From Fagopyrum homotropicum (lineage: Eukaryota; Streptophyta; Magnoliopsida; Caryophyllales; Polygonaceae), in contig BSWB01000001.1 in assembly GCA_033239125.1 (NCBI GenBank), forward strand, positions 25,633,501 to 25,697,500: 64,000 nt of DNA, written 5' to 3'. The number at the start of each line of letters is the position of its first letter. Within the stretch, counting starts at the first letter, position 1. Position numbers and translations under genes: made by a program. The notes under the pieces are model-generated. The model had not been told where the DNA came from, searched no databases, and saw nothing but the letters and a program-made list of their open reading frames with translations. This document shows, one piece after another, positions 46,871 through 56,832 of this stretch.

Positions 46871-48547
46871 TCAAACGAGGTAGGAGGTGACCTCACCCCA
46901 TACTTCACCTCCATCGTGGCATGAAGTGAGTAAATCTATCAAACGCTCCATCAAGTGTAAGTGCTCATCAGGGAATGAATCGTCTATGGGCGGGTTATCC
47001 GTTTCTCGGGAAGATTCTGGTAGCCGGCTGAGGTGGTCCGCAACTGAATTCTCGGATCCCTTCTTATCGCGGATCTCCAGGTCAAACTCTTGAAGCAAGA
47101 GAATCCATAGAATGAGGCGCGGCTTGGCGTCTTTCTTAGCCAACAAGTAACGAATGGCTGCGTGGTCGGTGTAGACAATGATCTTCGCCCCTACTAGATA
47201 GGAACGAAACTTCTCGAAGGCATATACAACCGCCAATAACTCCTTCTCGGTGGTAGCGTAGTTGCGTTGTGCTTCATCTAGTGTCTTGCTAGCATAATAA
47301 ATGGCGGTGGTCCGTCCATCCTTCTTCTGTCCAAGCACCGCTCCTACGGCTACATCACTAGCGTCACACATGACCTCAAAGGGCAAGGTCCAATCAGGAG
47401 GCTGGATAATAGGAGCGGAGATCAACGCTTCCTTAATCCTGTAAAAAGCATCAAGACACTCCTGCGAAAACTCAAAAACAACATCTTTATTCAAGAGGTT
47501 AGTTAGAGGTTTAGAAATCTTAGAGAAGTCCTTGATGAATCTCATGTAGAAACCTGCATGCCCGAGAAAACTCCTCACACCTTTAACAGAACAAGGGGGA
47601 GGGAGTTTCTCAATAGTTTCGATCTTAGCTCGATCGACCTCAATACCTCGATTAGAAACGAGGTGTCCTAGCACAATGCCTTCATTAACCATAAAATGAC
47701 ATTTCTCCCAATTTAAAACAAGGTTAGTGTCTTCAAATCTTTTAAGCACTAGAGAAAGGTTAGATAGGCAATCATCAAAAGAGGAACCATATACAGAAAA
47801 GTCATCCATGAATACCTCCATGATCTCCTCTATGTACTCGGAAAAGATAGCCATCATGCATCGTTGGAAGGTAGCGGGTGCATTGCACAATCCAAATGGC
47901 ATCCTCCGATAGGCAAACGTCCCCCAAGGACAAGTGAAAGTGGTCTTCTCCTGATCATCCGGATGGATGGGAATCTGGAAGAACCCACTATAGCCGTCTA
48001 AGTAGCAAAAGTGTGAATGCTGGGCCAACCGTTCGAGCATTTGATCGATGAAGGGAAGCGGAAAATGATCCTTCCGAGTTGCCGTGTTCAGCTTCCTATA
48101 ATCGATGCAAACTCTCCAGCCCGTAACGGTCCTTGTTGGGATCAACTCGTTGTTCTTATTCGTCACAACGGTCATCCCTCCTTTCTTCGGAACGACATGC
48201 ACCGGGCTAACCCACTTGCTGTCCGAGATAGGATAAATAATACCTGCATCCAACAACTTAAGAACTTCCTTCTTCACAACCTCTTTCATGATCGGATTTA
48301 ACCGTCTTTGAGGTTCCCGTGAAGTCTTATGATTATCTTCCATTAGAATTCTATGCATGCAGAAAGAAGGTTTAATGCCAATAAGATCGTCCGTGGTGTA
48401 ACCTATGGCTTTTCGATGCTTTCTCAGGACATGCATTAACTTAGACAATTCAGAATCGGAGAGGGAAGCACTAGCAATAACGGGATAAGTAGAATCCGGC
48501 CCAAGAAAGATATACCAAGTGACTAGGGAGTTGTTTAAGCTCCACAA
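46871..48547 (-). CDS. pol: Athila-type reverse transcriptase and RNase H, integrase missing
   Basis: A 558-codon open frame. RT motifs in order: WVSPVHVVPKKGG, WRVCIDYRKLN, MPFGLCNAPATFQRCM, and the active site FMDDFSVYG with catalytic Asp at residues 248-249. The connection region (SFLGHAGFYMRFI) follows, then RNase H with MCDASD (Asp 395), TTEKELLAVVYAFEKF and VYTDHAAIRYLL (Asp near 461). It ends soon after the NSVADHLSRL segment, where other Athila polyproteins continue into integrase; here a short unrelated-looking tail (to TSYLV) precedes the stop. It overlaps the gag-protease frame by 77 nt in another frame, and the first codons are probably in-frame continuation and not a true start. 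Catalytic parts look intact. Confidence 0.92.
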   Translation of the reverse strand: MWSLNNSLVTWYIFLGPDSTYPVIASASLSDSELSKLMHVLRKHRKAIGYTTDDLIGIKPSFCMHRILMEDNHKTSREPQRRLNPIMKEVVKKEVLKLLDAGIIYPISDSKWVSPVHVVPKKGGMTVVTNKNNELIPTRTVTGWRVCIDYRKLNTATRKDHFPLPFIDQMLERLAQHSHFCYLDGYSGFFQIPIHPDDQEKTTFTCPWGTFAYRRMPFGLCNAPATFQRCMMAIFSEYIEEIMEVFMDDFSVYGSSFDDCLSNLSLVLKRFEDTNLVLNWEKCHFMVNEGIVLGHLVSNRGIEVDRAKIETIEKLPPPCSVKGVRSFLGHAGFYMRFIKDFSKISKPLTNLLNKDVVFEFSQECLDAFYRIKEALISAPIIQPPDWTLPFEVMCDASDVAVGAVLGQKKDGRTTAIYYASKTLDEAQRNYATTEKELLAVVYAFEKFRSYLVGAKIIVYTDHAAIRYLLAKKDAKPRLILWILLLQEFDLEIRDKKGSENSVADHLSRLPESSRETDNPPIDDSFPDEHLHLMERLIDLLTSCHDGGEVWGEVTSYLV

Positions 48548-51419
48548 CTGGGGGTGCTTTTTGAGAGAGATCTCTGCTTCCTCCTTCCAGTGGAGTGGTA
48601 TCAGAAGCTGGACTCGATGCAGTCTCAGTTAGAATCGTCTCGCCATCGATCTCGGTCGAGGCGCAGAGGCGTTGACCGAGATGTTCTTCAGTCGCCTCGC
48701 TCAGTCCAGAAGATGCCTCGGTCGAGGTACTGCTACTAGGACCGAGACTGGAGATCTTCGTCTCCTGGATTAGCTTCTCAGTTTTAGCTCCTGGATCCTC
48801 TTCCAGTGCCTTCAAGCTCCGTATATCTGCATCACAAGAAGCATCTATACCTTCCTCCATTAAACTGAAGCTAATAACTCTTTCGAGTGGATCGTTAATA
48901 AGGATAGAGCTCACCAATTCTCTTGATTCTTCTTCATCGTAGATGTTGAAGATATCATCAGTTAGTTGCTCCCCTTTGATGGCTGCAAGTAGCGCGAACT
49001 CCACCTCATCCCCACCAACATTGAATTTCAACTTGGCGTTCTTGCAATCCACGTTGCAACCCGAAGTTGCTAGAAATGGCCTCCCGAGAATAATAGGAAC
49101 AGGATAATCTGCGGGAATGTCAAGTACAACAAAATCTATGGGTAGATAGAAGTTACCTAACTTGACCGGAACGTCCTCCAAGATGCCTACGGGATGGGTA
49201 ATGGAGCGATCCGCCATATAAAGTCGAATTTTGACCGGCTTGGGCTCTCCAAGACCGATCTTCGTGCATAGCTCCAGCGGGATGATGCTCACGCTGGCTC
49301 CTAGATCACAAAGGGCTTCGCAAGTGACATCCCCAACTTGAATGGGAATGCAAAATGAGCCGGGATCTCTCAACTTAGGTGGCATCTTTTCCTTCATGAT
49401 CTTGATAAGCTCCGAAGATTTAGATGTCATCCTAACTTCACCAACATCCTCCAGCTTCCTCTTCCTTGATAAGATTTCTTTTAAGAACTTCCCATAGGCG
49501 GGCATACCTAAAATAGCATCAAGGAAAGGAATATTAATATGTAGCTTATTCATCAAGTCAAGGAACTTACCAAAGTGCTTGTCTAGATGTGCTCTGGCTC
49601 TGGACTGAGGGAATGGAAGTGGTGGTTTGTATGCAGGAGGTGGAACATAAGTTTCTGTCGTCCCTCCTGCTCTCTGTTGCTCCGCCTCGGTTGGCATCTC
49701 GGTCGAGGTGTTCTTCGACTGGATCTGGACCGAGGTGGTCCGCGTCGAGCGAGGTACTGGATCTGCAGTTTTGAGTCCACTCCTCGTCGTTATGGCCATG
49801 CATTGGCCCTTAGGGTTAGTTTCCGTCTTTGCTGGAAGCTTCCCTGGATCTCTTGGCGCTTCATTCGCCTTATTAGCAAGTTGTTGTTCGAAGGACTTTT
49901 GGGCCCTCGAAAATGAAGTCATAGAATTCTCCATAGCGCTAAGCTTGATCAAGATTGCCTCCAGAACTGCGTCTTTCTTTTCTTGCTGAGACGAACTTGA
50001 TCCTTGCCCTTGGCTTTTCAATGGGGTAGAAGAAGAAGAAGGGGAAGAGAGGAAAGGGTTAGAGGAATCATTAGAGTTGGAGTTTGAATGATTGTTACCG
50101 TAGTTTTGGTTATTCGCCCTCCAGTTGTTGCTATTGGATCCTCTATTGTTGTTGTTGTAGTTGTTGTTTCGGGGACTGTTGTTGTTGTTACGGTACCCGT
50201 TATTGTTGTTGTTCCTTTGCCCTTGCTCTTCCTTCTTAGTTTGAGCCATCAAGAGCTCCTTCAATTGCTTCACGTCATTCTTCAAAGACGTGAGTTGATT
50301 GTTGTTGGATTGAGTCTCTTGAAAGTTGACTCTTTTAACTCCACCTTCAGCTCCTTGGTGGGTGTATTTCTCCATGTGCAAGGCTTGCTTCTCAATGAAG
50401 TCCCAAGCCTCATCAATCGCCATGTCCATGAAGGTACCGGCGGAGAGTAGTTGGAGATTGAACTGGGTGCTTCCGTCCAGCCCTTTGAAGTAGATCTCCA
50501 ACAACTCGATCTTTGGAATCCCATGATGTGGGCAATCCAAGAGGATGTCCTTGAACCGCTCCCATGATTTGGACAAGCTCTCCTTGTCCTTCATAATGAA
50601 AGCGTTGATCTTCCCTCTCATTTCAGCGGTCTTTGAGGGGGGAAAGAATTTGGTCAAGAATTCCGTAGTCATCTCCTCCCATGTGCTAATTTTTCCTGGA
50701 GGAAGAGATTGATACCAAGTAAGAGCTCTATCTTTTAAAGAAAAGTAGAAAGGTCTTAGCTTGTAGTTGTTATTCTCAATTCTGGGAGGTCGCAAGGTTT
50801 CCATCAAGATCTCGTAGTTTTGAAGATGTTGATGCGGCGACTCTTTCTCTAGCCCTCCGAATTGGCATTGGCGAATCATGGCTAGAACTTGCGGTCGAAG
50901 GTCGTAGTCATGATCTGCTGGATCTCCTAGGTTCACTCTTGGACGCCTCAGTTGTTGATTAGGGTCCATCCTTTGACCTAGGGTTTGTGGGATTCCTGCA
51001 AGAAGAACATCTCGGACTGGCATCCGAGGTGGAAGTACATCGGCCGGGGCGTCAGGTACTAGAATCTGCCTCGGTCGCGGGTCAACTACTGGATCCTGCA
51101 TCGGTCGAGGATCAACAGGAGGATCTTCCCTTGGTCGAAGTAGAATCTGGTCTCGTATGACTGCTATCTCAGCTTCGATTGCTGCAGTCTTGGTGCGATT
51201 CTCTTCTTTCTCTTGCCTGAGTTCTTCCTTGCTGAGGCGTAGCAGCTCTAGCGCCTCTTTCAATTGGGCCGCAAGATCACGATCGTCTTGTTGGGCCATC
51301 TTCGCTTCTCTTAAGCGTCGCTTGTATGTCTTTTCTGGTTCGGGATCGTAAGGAACGATTTTCTTCCCAGCGCGGGTTCTTCGCATATACCTAAGAAGGA
51401 ACCTGCAAAAGTCACTCAA
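48471..51419 (-). CDS. gag-pro: Athila-type gag and protease polyprotein
   Basis: A 982-codon open frame; the ATG at 51386 (residue 12) is an equally likely start. It has a charged coiled-coil-like N-terminus (residues 30-90), a repeated DPRP segment, and the Retrotrans_gag core around YLQNYEILMETLRPP...ALTWYQSLPPG...WEEMTTEFLTKFFP. A long Asn-rich tract (about residues 400-460) and Ser/Gln-rich linkers come next, then a retropepsin-like domain with the active-site segment CDLGASVSIIP (Asp 705), RLYMADRSI and a VPIILGRPFL flap/terminal motif. The frame shifts near 48509-48515, where the homologous protein would pass straight into the RT frame. This looks like a 1-base loss. Confidence 0.92.
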   Translation of the reverse strand: MSDFCRFLLRYMRRTRAGKKIVPYDPEPEKTYKRRLREAKMAQQDDRDLAAQLKEALELLRLSKEELRQEKEENRTKTAAIEAEIAVIRDQILLRPREDPPVDPRPMQDPVVDPRPRQILVPDAPADVLPPRMPVRDVLLAGIPQTLGQRMDPNQQLRRPRVNLGDPADHDYDLRPQVLAMIRQCQFGGLEKESPHQHLQNYEILMETLRPPRIENNNYKLRPFYFSLKDRALTWYQSLPPGKISTWEEMTTEFLTKFFPPSKTAEMRGKINAFIMKDKESLSKSWERFKDILLDCPHHGIPKIELLEIYFKGLDGSTQFNLQLLSAGTFMDMAIDEAWDFIEKQALHMEKYTHQGAEGGVKRVNFQETQSNNNQLTSLKNDVKQLKELLMAQTKKEEQGQRNNNNNGYRNNNNSPRNNNYNNNNRGSNSNNWRANNQNYGNNHSNSNSNDSSNPFLSSPSSSSTPLKSQGQGSSSSQQEKKDAVLEAILIKLSAMENSMTSFSRAQKSFEQQLANKANEAPRDPGKLPAKTETNPKGQCMAITTRSGLKTADPVPRSTRTTSVQIQSKNTSTEMPTEAEQQRAGGTTETYVPPPAYKPPLPFPQSRARAHLDKHFGKFLDLMNKLHINIPFLDAILGMPAYGKFLKEILSRKRKLEDVGEVRMTSKSSELIKIMKEKMPPKLRDPGSFCIPIQVGDVTCEALCDLGASVSIIPLELCTKIGLGEPKPVKIRLYMADRSITHPVGILEDVPVKLGNFYLPIDFVVLDIPADYPVPIILGRPFLATSGCNVDCKNAKLKFNVGGDEVEFALLAAIKGEQLTDDIFNIYDEEESRELVSSILINDPLERVISFSLMEEGIDASCDADIRSLKALEEDPGAKTEKLIQETKISSLGPSSSTSTEASSGLSEATEEHLGQRLCASTEIDGETILTETASSPASDTTPLEGGSRDLSQKAPPVVELKQLPSHLVYLSWAGFYLSRYC

Positions 51420-51487
51420 GTAGAGTGGTTAGATGAAACGGGGCAATCGCCCCAAGAGCAAACTGTACCGGCTCGGTCTAGACCAAG

Positions 51488-51505
51488 TCCCCGGCAACGG
51501 CGCCA
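51488..51505 (-). other. Primer-binding site of the Athila element (tRNA-Asp)
   Basis: The plus strand reads TCCCCGGCAACGGCGCCA, the 3' end of plant tRNA-Asp including CCA, six bases from the LTR at 51512. The element strand is its complement. Confidence 0.92.
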
Positions 51506-51511
51506 AAAACT

Positions 51512-53221
51512 TGTTCGCTCCAAACGGTGTGTGCAAGCTTTAAATTGATAACCCTAGACTTAAGCTTAAAACAAGGGTGCGAACCCGCAGTGTACGGGTC
51601 AATCGTAGTAAAAGCAAGAAAATTCCAGGGGTCGATCACAGGGACTCGGTGAAACAAAGTCAATACGGACAAAGCTGAATAAGAAGTCAATAAAGCAAAC
51701 ATGCAATTCTAGGGATTAAAGCATCTAGTTATGGTTCCAACTCAAGATCTATAGACAAGCGGACAAAGCTGAGATTTTTGCATGGGGAAGGTGTTACTAA
51801 AGTGGAGTAGATCACCGGGTAAGTCTCACTACACACTAATCCTAAACCGTAACTCCTATTACCGGGTAAGTCTCTAGGAATCAAGATAAAGAACTATAAC
51901 CTCAAACTAACATACCATCTAAGGGAATAGAATCAACGTTTACCGGGTAAGTCTCAGGCGAACTCACAAAGATGGGATGGAAGCACACTCAAACCCCAAT
52001 AAAGGATAACCCTTTATTACCTACACTTATGATCGTTGGTACACAAACTAAGGAATTACCGGGTAAGTCTCATTCTAAGCTTGCTTTGAACCAGGAAAGG
52101 TGTAATAAGAATAGGATTTGGCAAACTCTAACACTTAACTCTCAGTTATGGGTCGGATAAGTCACCTCGGTCAGCCAGTTTCCACCTCGGCCGAAATGTT
52201 CATCGACTGAACGAGACGCTTAGGGTTAAGGTTAAAGACTCGAACTTTCAGGATCCTACTGGAATCTAAGATTATTCTATCATTGTTTTTCCCACAACCT
52301 TCAGCCAATCACCCTAGAATCACACAAGGAAATTAGCCACTCATCATCATTATGAAAGTATTAAATATATGGGAAGAAGGTGAATATTTGAACAAGAAGA
52401 ATTTAAGGAAAAGACTTCAATAACTGAATCAAATATCATGACAAAAGCGTTCCTTGGATAGCAATCCAACAAGACAAGACAACAAGTGAGGGGATTGAAG
52501 ACAATCTTACAAAACCCTCCAAAAAGCTATAAAAGCTATGATCTTCAACCTTTCTTCAACCTTCAAAAAGGTTCTTCAAATCTCCAAACTGGAGTATGCT
52601 GCTGCTGCGTAAAACCTTGATCGATGGGATAGCGTGATGTCCCGCTCTAAGCGGATTCCAGAATTATGGGAAATCCGACCCTTTTTATAGGAAAATAACC
52701 CTCCAAAGATAATAAATCTTAGAAAGATATTTTCCCATAAATATAGGTAAAATATATGATTCTGCATATCTCCTTCCTTCCAGGAGCCAAGCCCAAAAAT
52801 ATAAGATCACTTTCCAAATTTAAAAGATCTTATCCAAGAATAAAATATTCTCGCCGCGTCCTAGGTGTTCGCCTCGGTCGAGTCGGCGTCTCTGGATCGC
52901 CTCGGTCGAGATGAATCTCTGGTCAACCGAGGTGATCATAACTGAATGTGAAATCTCTCAAAACTGGTCCAAAGTAAATCTTTAATCCATGGCTATGCTC
53001 CCTGGATGCAGCTCCAATTGACTCATGACTCCTTTTGCTCCTTTTTGATGCAAAACGTACCAAATTACCTGCAATTACAATAAAACTAGGTGTAGACCTC
53101 GATTCTTGCAAAGGTAGGTGAAATAGTAGTAAAATCACATAATGCACATACAAACATGCAGATTATGAAAGATAAAACGTCCAAACAAACCCCAAAATAT
53201 AGACTATAATTCATGCTATCA
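51512..53221 (-). repeat. 5' LTR of the Athila element (right end on this strand)
   Basis: 1710 bp. Near-identical to 41422-43172 but lacks about 45 bp near 51667. Same repeat words and palindromes. Confidence 0.95.
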
Positions 53222-53226
53222 ACATT

Positions 53227-53439
53227 CAGTTACGGAAGAGTAATAAGAACAGGTGTGAGTTTATATAGGAGAGGGTATGTCGAGTACAAAATATACGTAT
53301 ATATAGTATATGAAATAAAAGTATACTTATGAGTTGAGTTGGAGAAATTATAAGTATGTGAATTTATATATATATCTAAATACCTAAGAGTTACGGATGT
53401 TATATATTTGGAAGGAAGGTTAGTATGCATGGACGTGTA

Positions 53440-53477
<38 letters not shown>

Positions 53478-54599
53478 CAGATATATAGATATGTATATAA
53501 AATTAGTTAATACCCGAAAATGAAGTAATGTAATTCCAGACGACGAGTGGACGAGATTAATTTTTATAACCTTAGTAAACTATTTTGGAAGTAATCGTAG
53601 ATTTGAAAAGTGTTTCAAGAGAAATATTAGAGGTCAAGAAGTGACCCGGAGAATTATCTACACTAAGGGTAAAACGGTCTTTTACCGTATGAGAATCGTT
53701 CTTTCCGTAATTCCTTCGCATGAGGTTGGACATAGAGATGTGAGTTTGATACACATGCCTTCATTGACAGGCACTTGAGTTACCACGAGTACGGACTATC
53801 TGAGGAGTGTTAGAGTGTTTTGACTCAGGTAAGTCCTTGCGACTTACTTAGCCAGTTTCTGAGTGTTAGTTGAATGATAGTAGTGGTGTGTGCTATTGCG
53901 TGATTTAATAATAATAACTTGCTAGGACGACTGTTATTATTACGTTTAAGGCCCAAGTGTATGTATAACGGGCCGTGACATCACTGCCCAGCTCTGACAG
54001 GAGATTGAGAGGTTCTCTATACCCAGACCATGCAGGTACAAGGTGAGATGCATCGGATCCATTCCTGATGGTTACACGGGGGCAGAGGCGAGGTTTGGGA
54101 ATTCCTCGTGTCACAAAATAAGTATCACTAGAGTGAACGAGTAAATTAAAGCAAGATAATAAAACGGACTTGTTGAAAGCATGCTGAGTGTTTATGTTTA
54201 TCTGAGTGTGTTTGTGCTGCTATTATTCTGCTAATATTTAGATAACTAGCTAACGGTTCTTCTGGTTGTTATTTTAGATTTACCGCAAGTTAGATCAGCA
54301 GCTGAGTGATCCGGAAGTAGTGGTCAACCGGGTCTCCGTACTCCTTAGAGCGGGGTTGGGGTTGTTATGTCTTTCCTTTCTTTTGGTTAAGACAGTTGTT
54401 CTTTTCTTTTGTTTAAGTACTTTAGGCTGCTAGACAGTGTTGCATTCATTACTCTAAAAACATGGTTTTTATGAATTTCGGTTTCTTTATTTGTGTCTTG
54501 TTGCAAGATCCTAGTAATGTTGTTGTCAAACTGAGGTCGGGACCCATTGTGAGGTCTTAACCAGTAATACTCCGAGTTCTGAGAATTCGGGGTGTTACA
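53227..54599 (+). repeat. 3' LTR of element C, right part
   Basis: Resumes after the Athila element and its ACATT duplication, ending GGGGTGTTACA. GTAGG (54600-54604) is the target duplication of the original C insertion and the LINE follows directly. Confidence 0.95.
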
Positions 54600-55633
54600 G
54601 TAGGGGAGCCTCCGGAGATCTTTTTATCAAGTGACAAGGTGACGTTAAAGTCCCCAACAAAGGCCCAAGGGGATCCGGAGTTAAGTAGAATAAGCGTAAC
54701 AATGCAGTACGTCTCAAAGACTAGTTCGGTCTTCAGGGATGTTGTTTGCGTAGATGAAGAAGCACTCGAATAGAGTAGGGGAGGGATTGGGGTTTGCAAC
54801 GGAAGGTTTGGAGATGAGGCAGTGAATGAGTTGATCATTGATGAAGTTTGGGTTAAGGTGAAGGGTATTGGAGTTCCACAACACCCAGATGCGGCAGTTA
54901 CAAGCATAGGGGGAGTTTGAATGATGCTTCCAACTTGGAAGAAGGTGAGAGGACATGTGACTCATTCTAGTACCCTTCATTCTGGTTTCAATGATGGCTA
55001 TTACGTCAAGATTATGATGCTTGACAATATCCATGATAGCTCTTCTTTTTTAGGGTGGTTTAGTCACCTAATGTTCCGAGCGCAAAAGTTGAGATTCATT
55101 GGGGGGCGATGGTAGAACCAGGGTCATCCTTGATGACTGACGAGGATAGGGTAGGGGATCGGGGAGGGAGAGAGGGGATGGGGTCTCAGGGAGCACAAGG
55201 GAGAGTGTTTAGTCCTTGGGAAGGGGATTTAAAGAGGAAGAGCTAGGAGCAGGATTATCCGAAGGTAGGGGGAAGGGTAGAGTCGCAGAAGAAGAGAGCT
55301 CATTAGAGAGGTGAGCATGCGTGGAGAGGATCAACGGCAGAGCGGAGGGTTTGGAAGTAGGGTTTGGAGCCAAGGGCTTAAAATCATTATGGATGCGAAG
55401 AGAGGCATTGGGTGTGGGTAGAAGTGGTTTAAGGTAGGATCTTTGAAGCGATATGGGCCAAGGGCTTTCTTTGCCAAGGGCTTTGGGGGACCTTCAGTCC
55501 TACATTGGTGACCAAACACCATGCATGTAGGGCTATTAAGAAAGATTTCCCTAATCACAGAAGCTTTGACGTCCACCAAGATTCTAGCAAAGCCGAGTCT
55601 ATCCTGGTTTGCGGAGCATGAGTTGGTGAGAAT
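54600..55633 (-). pseudogene. LINE fragment (ORF1 end and endonuclease), second unit
   Basis: Counterpart of 11223-12352 plus the first bases after element B in copy 1. Read leftward: ORF1 segment with SPTCMVFGHQC knuckle near 55520, linker, then ORF2 endonuclease with DVIAIIETR (near 54995) and GDFNVTL (near 54640). In this copy a short segment around the knuckle (the part encoding VTYDRLPVHC in copy 1) is deleted. It carries the G-quadruplex-like tract and ends at the AGAAT next to element D. Dead. Confidence 0.85.
55149..55183 (+). other. G-quadruplex-like tract at duplication breakpoints
   Basis: Runs GGG, GGGG, GGGG, GGG, GGGG, GGGG separated by 1-5 bases. The C-side duplication breaks at the equivalent of 55158, inside the tract; the D-side duplication begins at about 55197, just past it. 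Confidence 0.75.
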
Positions 55634-56773
55634 TGTAACACCCCCGAATTCTCAAAACTCGGAACGTTACTGGTTAGGACCTCACAATGGGTCCCGACCT
55701 CAGTTTGACAACAATATTACTAGGATCTTGCAACAAGACACAAATAAGAAAAACCGAAATTCATAAAAATAGTATTTTAGAAGGATGAATGCAACAACGT
55801 CTAACAACCTATAGCTTAAACAACGAAAAAGACTAACTGTCTTTAACAAAAGGAAAGGACAACAAAGCAACAACCCACACCCCCACTCTAAGGAGTACGA
55901 AGACCCCGCTGACCACTACTTCCGGATCACTCAGCTACTGCTCTAACCTGTGGTAAATCTAAAAACACAACAAAAACAACCATTAGCTAGCTATCTAAAC
56001 ATTAGTAAAGAAATAATAGCACACACACATCATAGCAAAAATAAACACTCATCATGCTTTCAACCAATCCATTTATTATCTTTACTTAGGTGATTCACTC
56101 TTACTAATGATACTTATTTTGTGACACGAGGGATTCCCAAACCTCGCCTCCGCCCCCGTGTAACCATCAGGAATGGATCTGATGCATCTCACCTTGTACC
56201 TGTCTGGTCTGGGTATAGAGAACCTCCCTGTCTCCTGTCAGAGCTGGGCAGTGATGTCATGGCCCGTTATACATACACTTGGGCCTTAAAACAGAATAAT
56301 AAATGTCGTCCTATCGAGTTATTATCAGAAACACACATTGCATACACCACTATTATCACTCAACCAACATCCAGAAACTAGCTAAGTAAGTCGCAAGGAC
56401 TTACCTGATTCAAATCACAACTCTCTAAAGTCTCAATTCGGTCTGCAACCGTGGTAACTCAATCGCCTGTCAAACAATTTATGTGGATCAAAATCACATC
56501 CCATACTATAACTTCTAAGATGTACAATCTCCTGAAGAGAAATTACGAAAAAGGTTCTCTTAAGGTAAAAATACTATTCTACCCCTGGTCCCGGAACTCT
56601 CATACTAGGGTACACTACTCCGGCCGTAAAAACTATAACTTTAACTCTTCTCGGTTATTACTATACCGCAAGTTCCTACCAATTTACGAACAAGGTTCTA
56701 GTTTAGGACACCTATTTATTTATATATAGACCCTTATATATATATATCCTATACTTATACCTATATATATACT

Positions 56774-56832
<59 letters not shown>

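Larger units (their letters stand above)
41422..53221 (-). mobile_element. Athila-type Ty3/gypsy element lacking integrase
   Basis: An 11.8-kb element between target duplications ACATT (41417-41421 and 53222-53226), lying in the 3' LTR of element C. LTRs read TGATAGCATG...GGAGCGAACA in element direction. The primer site complements tRNA-Asp. Order from right to left: 5' LTR, gag-protease, RT-RNase H, Athila ORF, non-coding tail, polypurine tract, 3' LTR. The integrase segment is missing. By eye the LTRs differ by about 14 substitutions (near 0.8 percent) plus one block indel, so the element is young. Confidence 0.95.

Noticed and set aside
49567..50524. Frames on both strands across the Asn-rich gag region
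   Set aside because: Low-complexity AAC repeats keep all frames open; gag explains the DNA.
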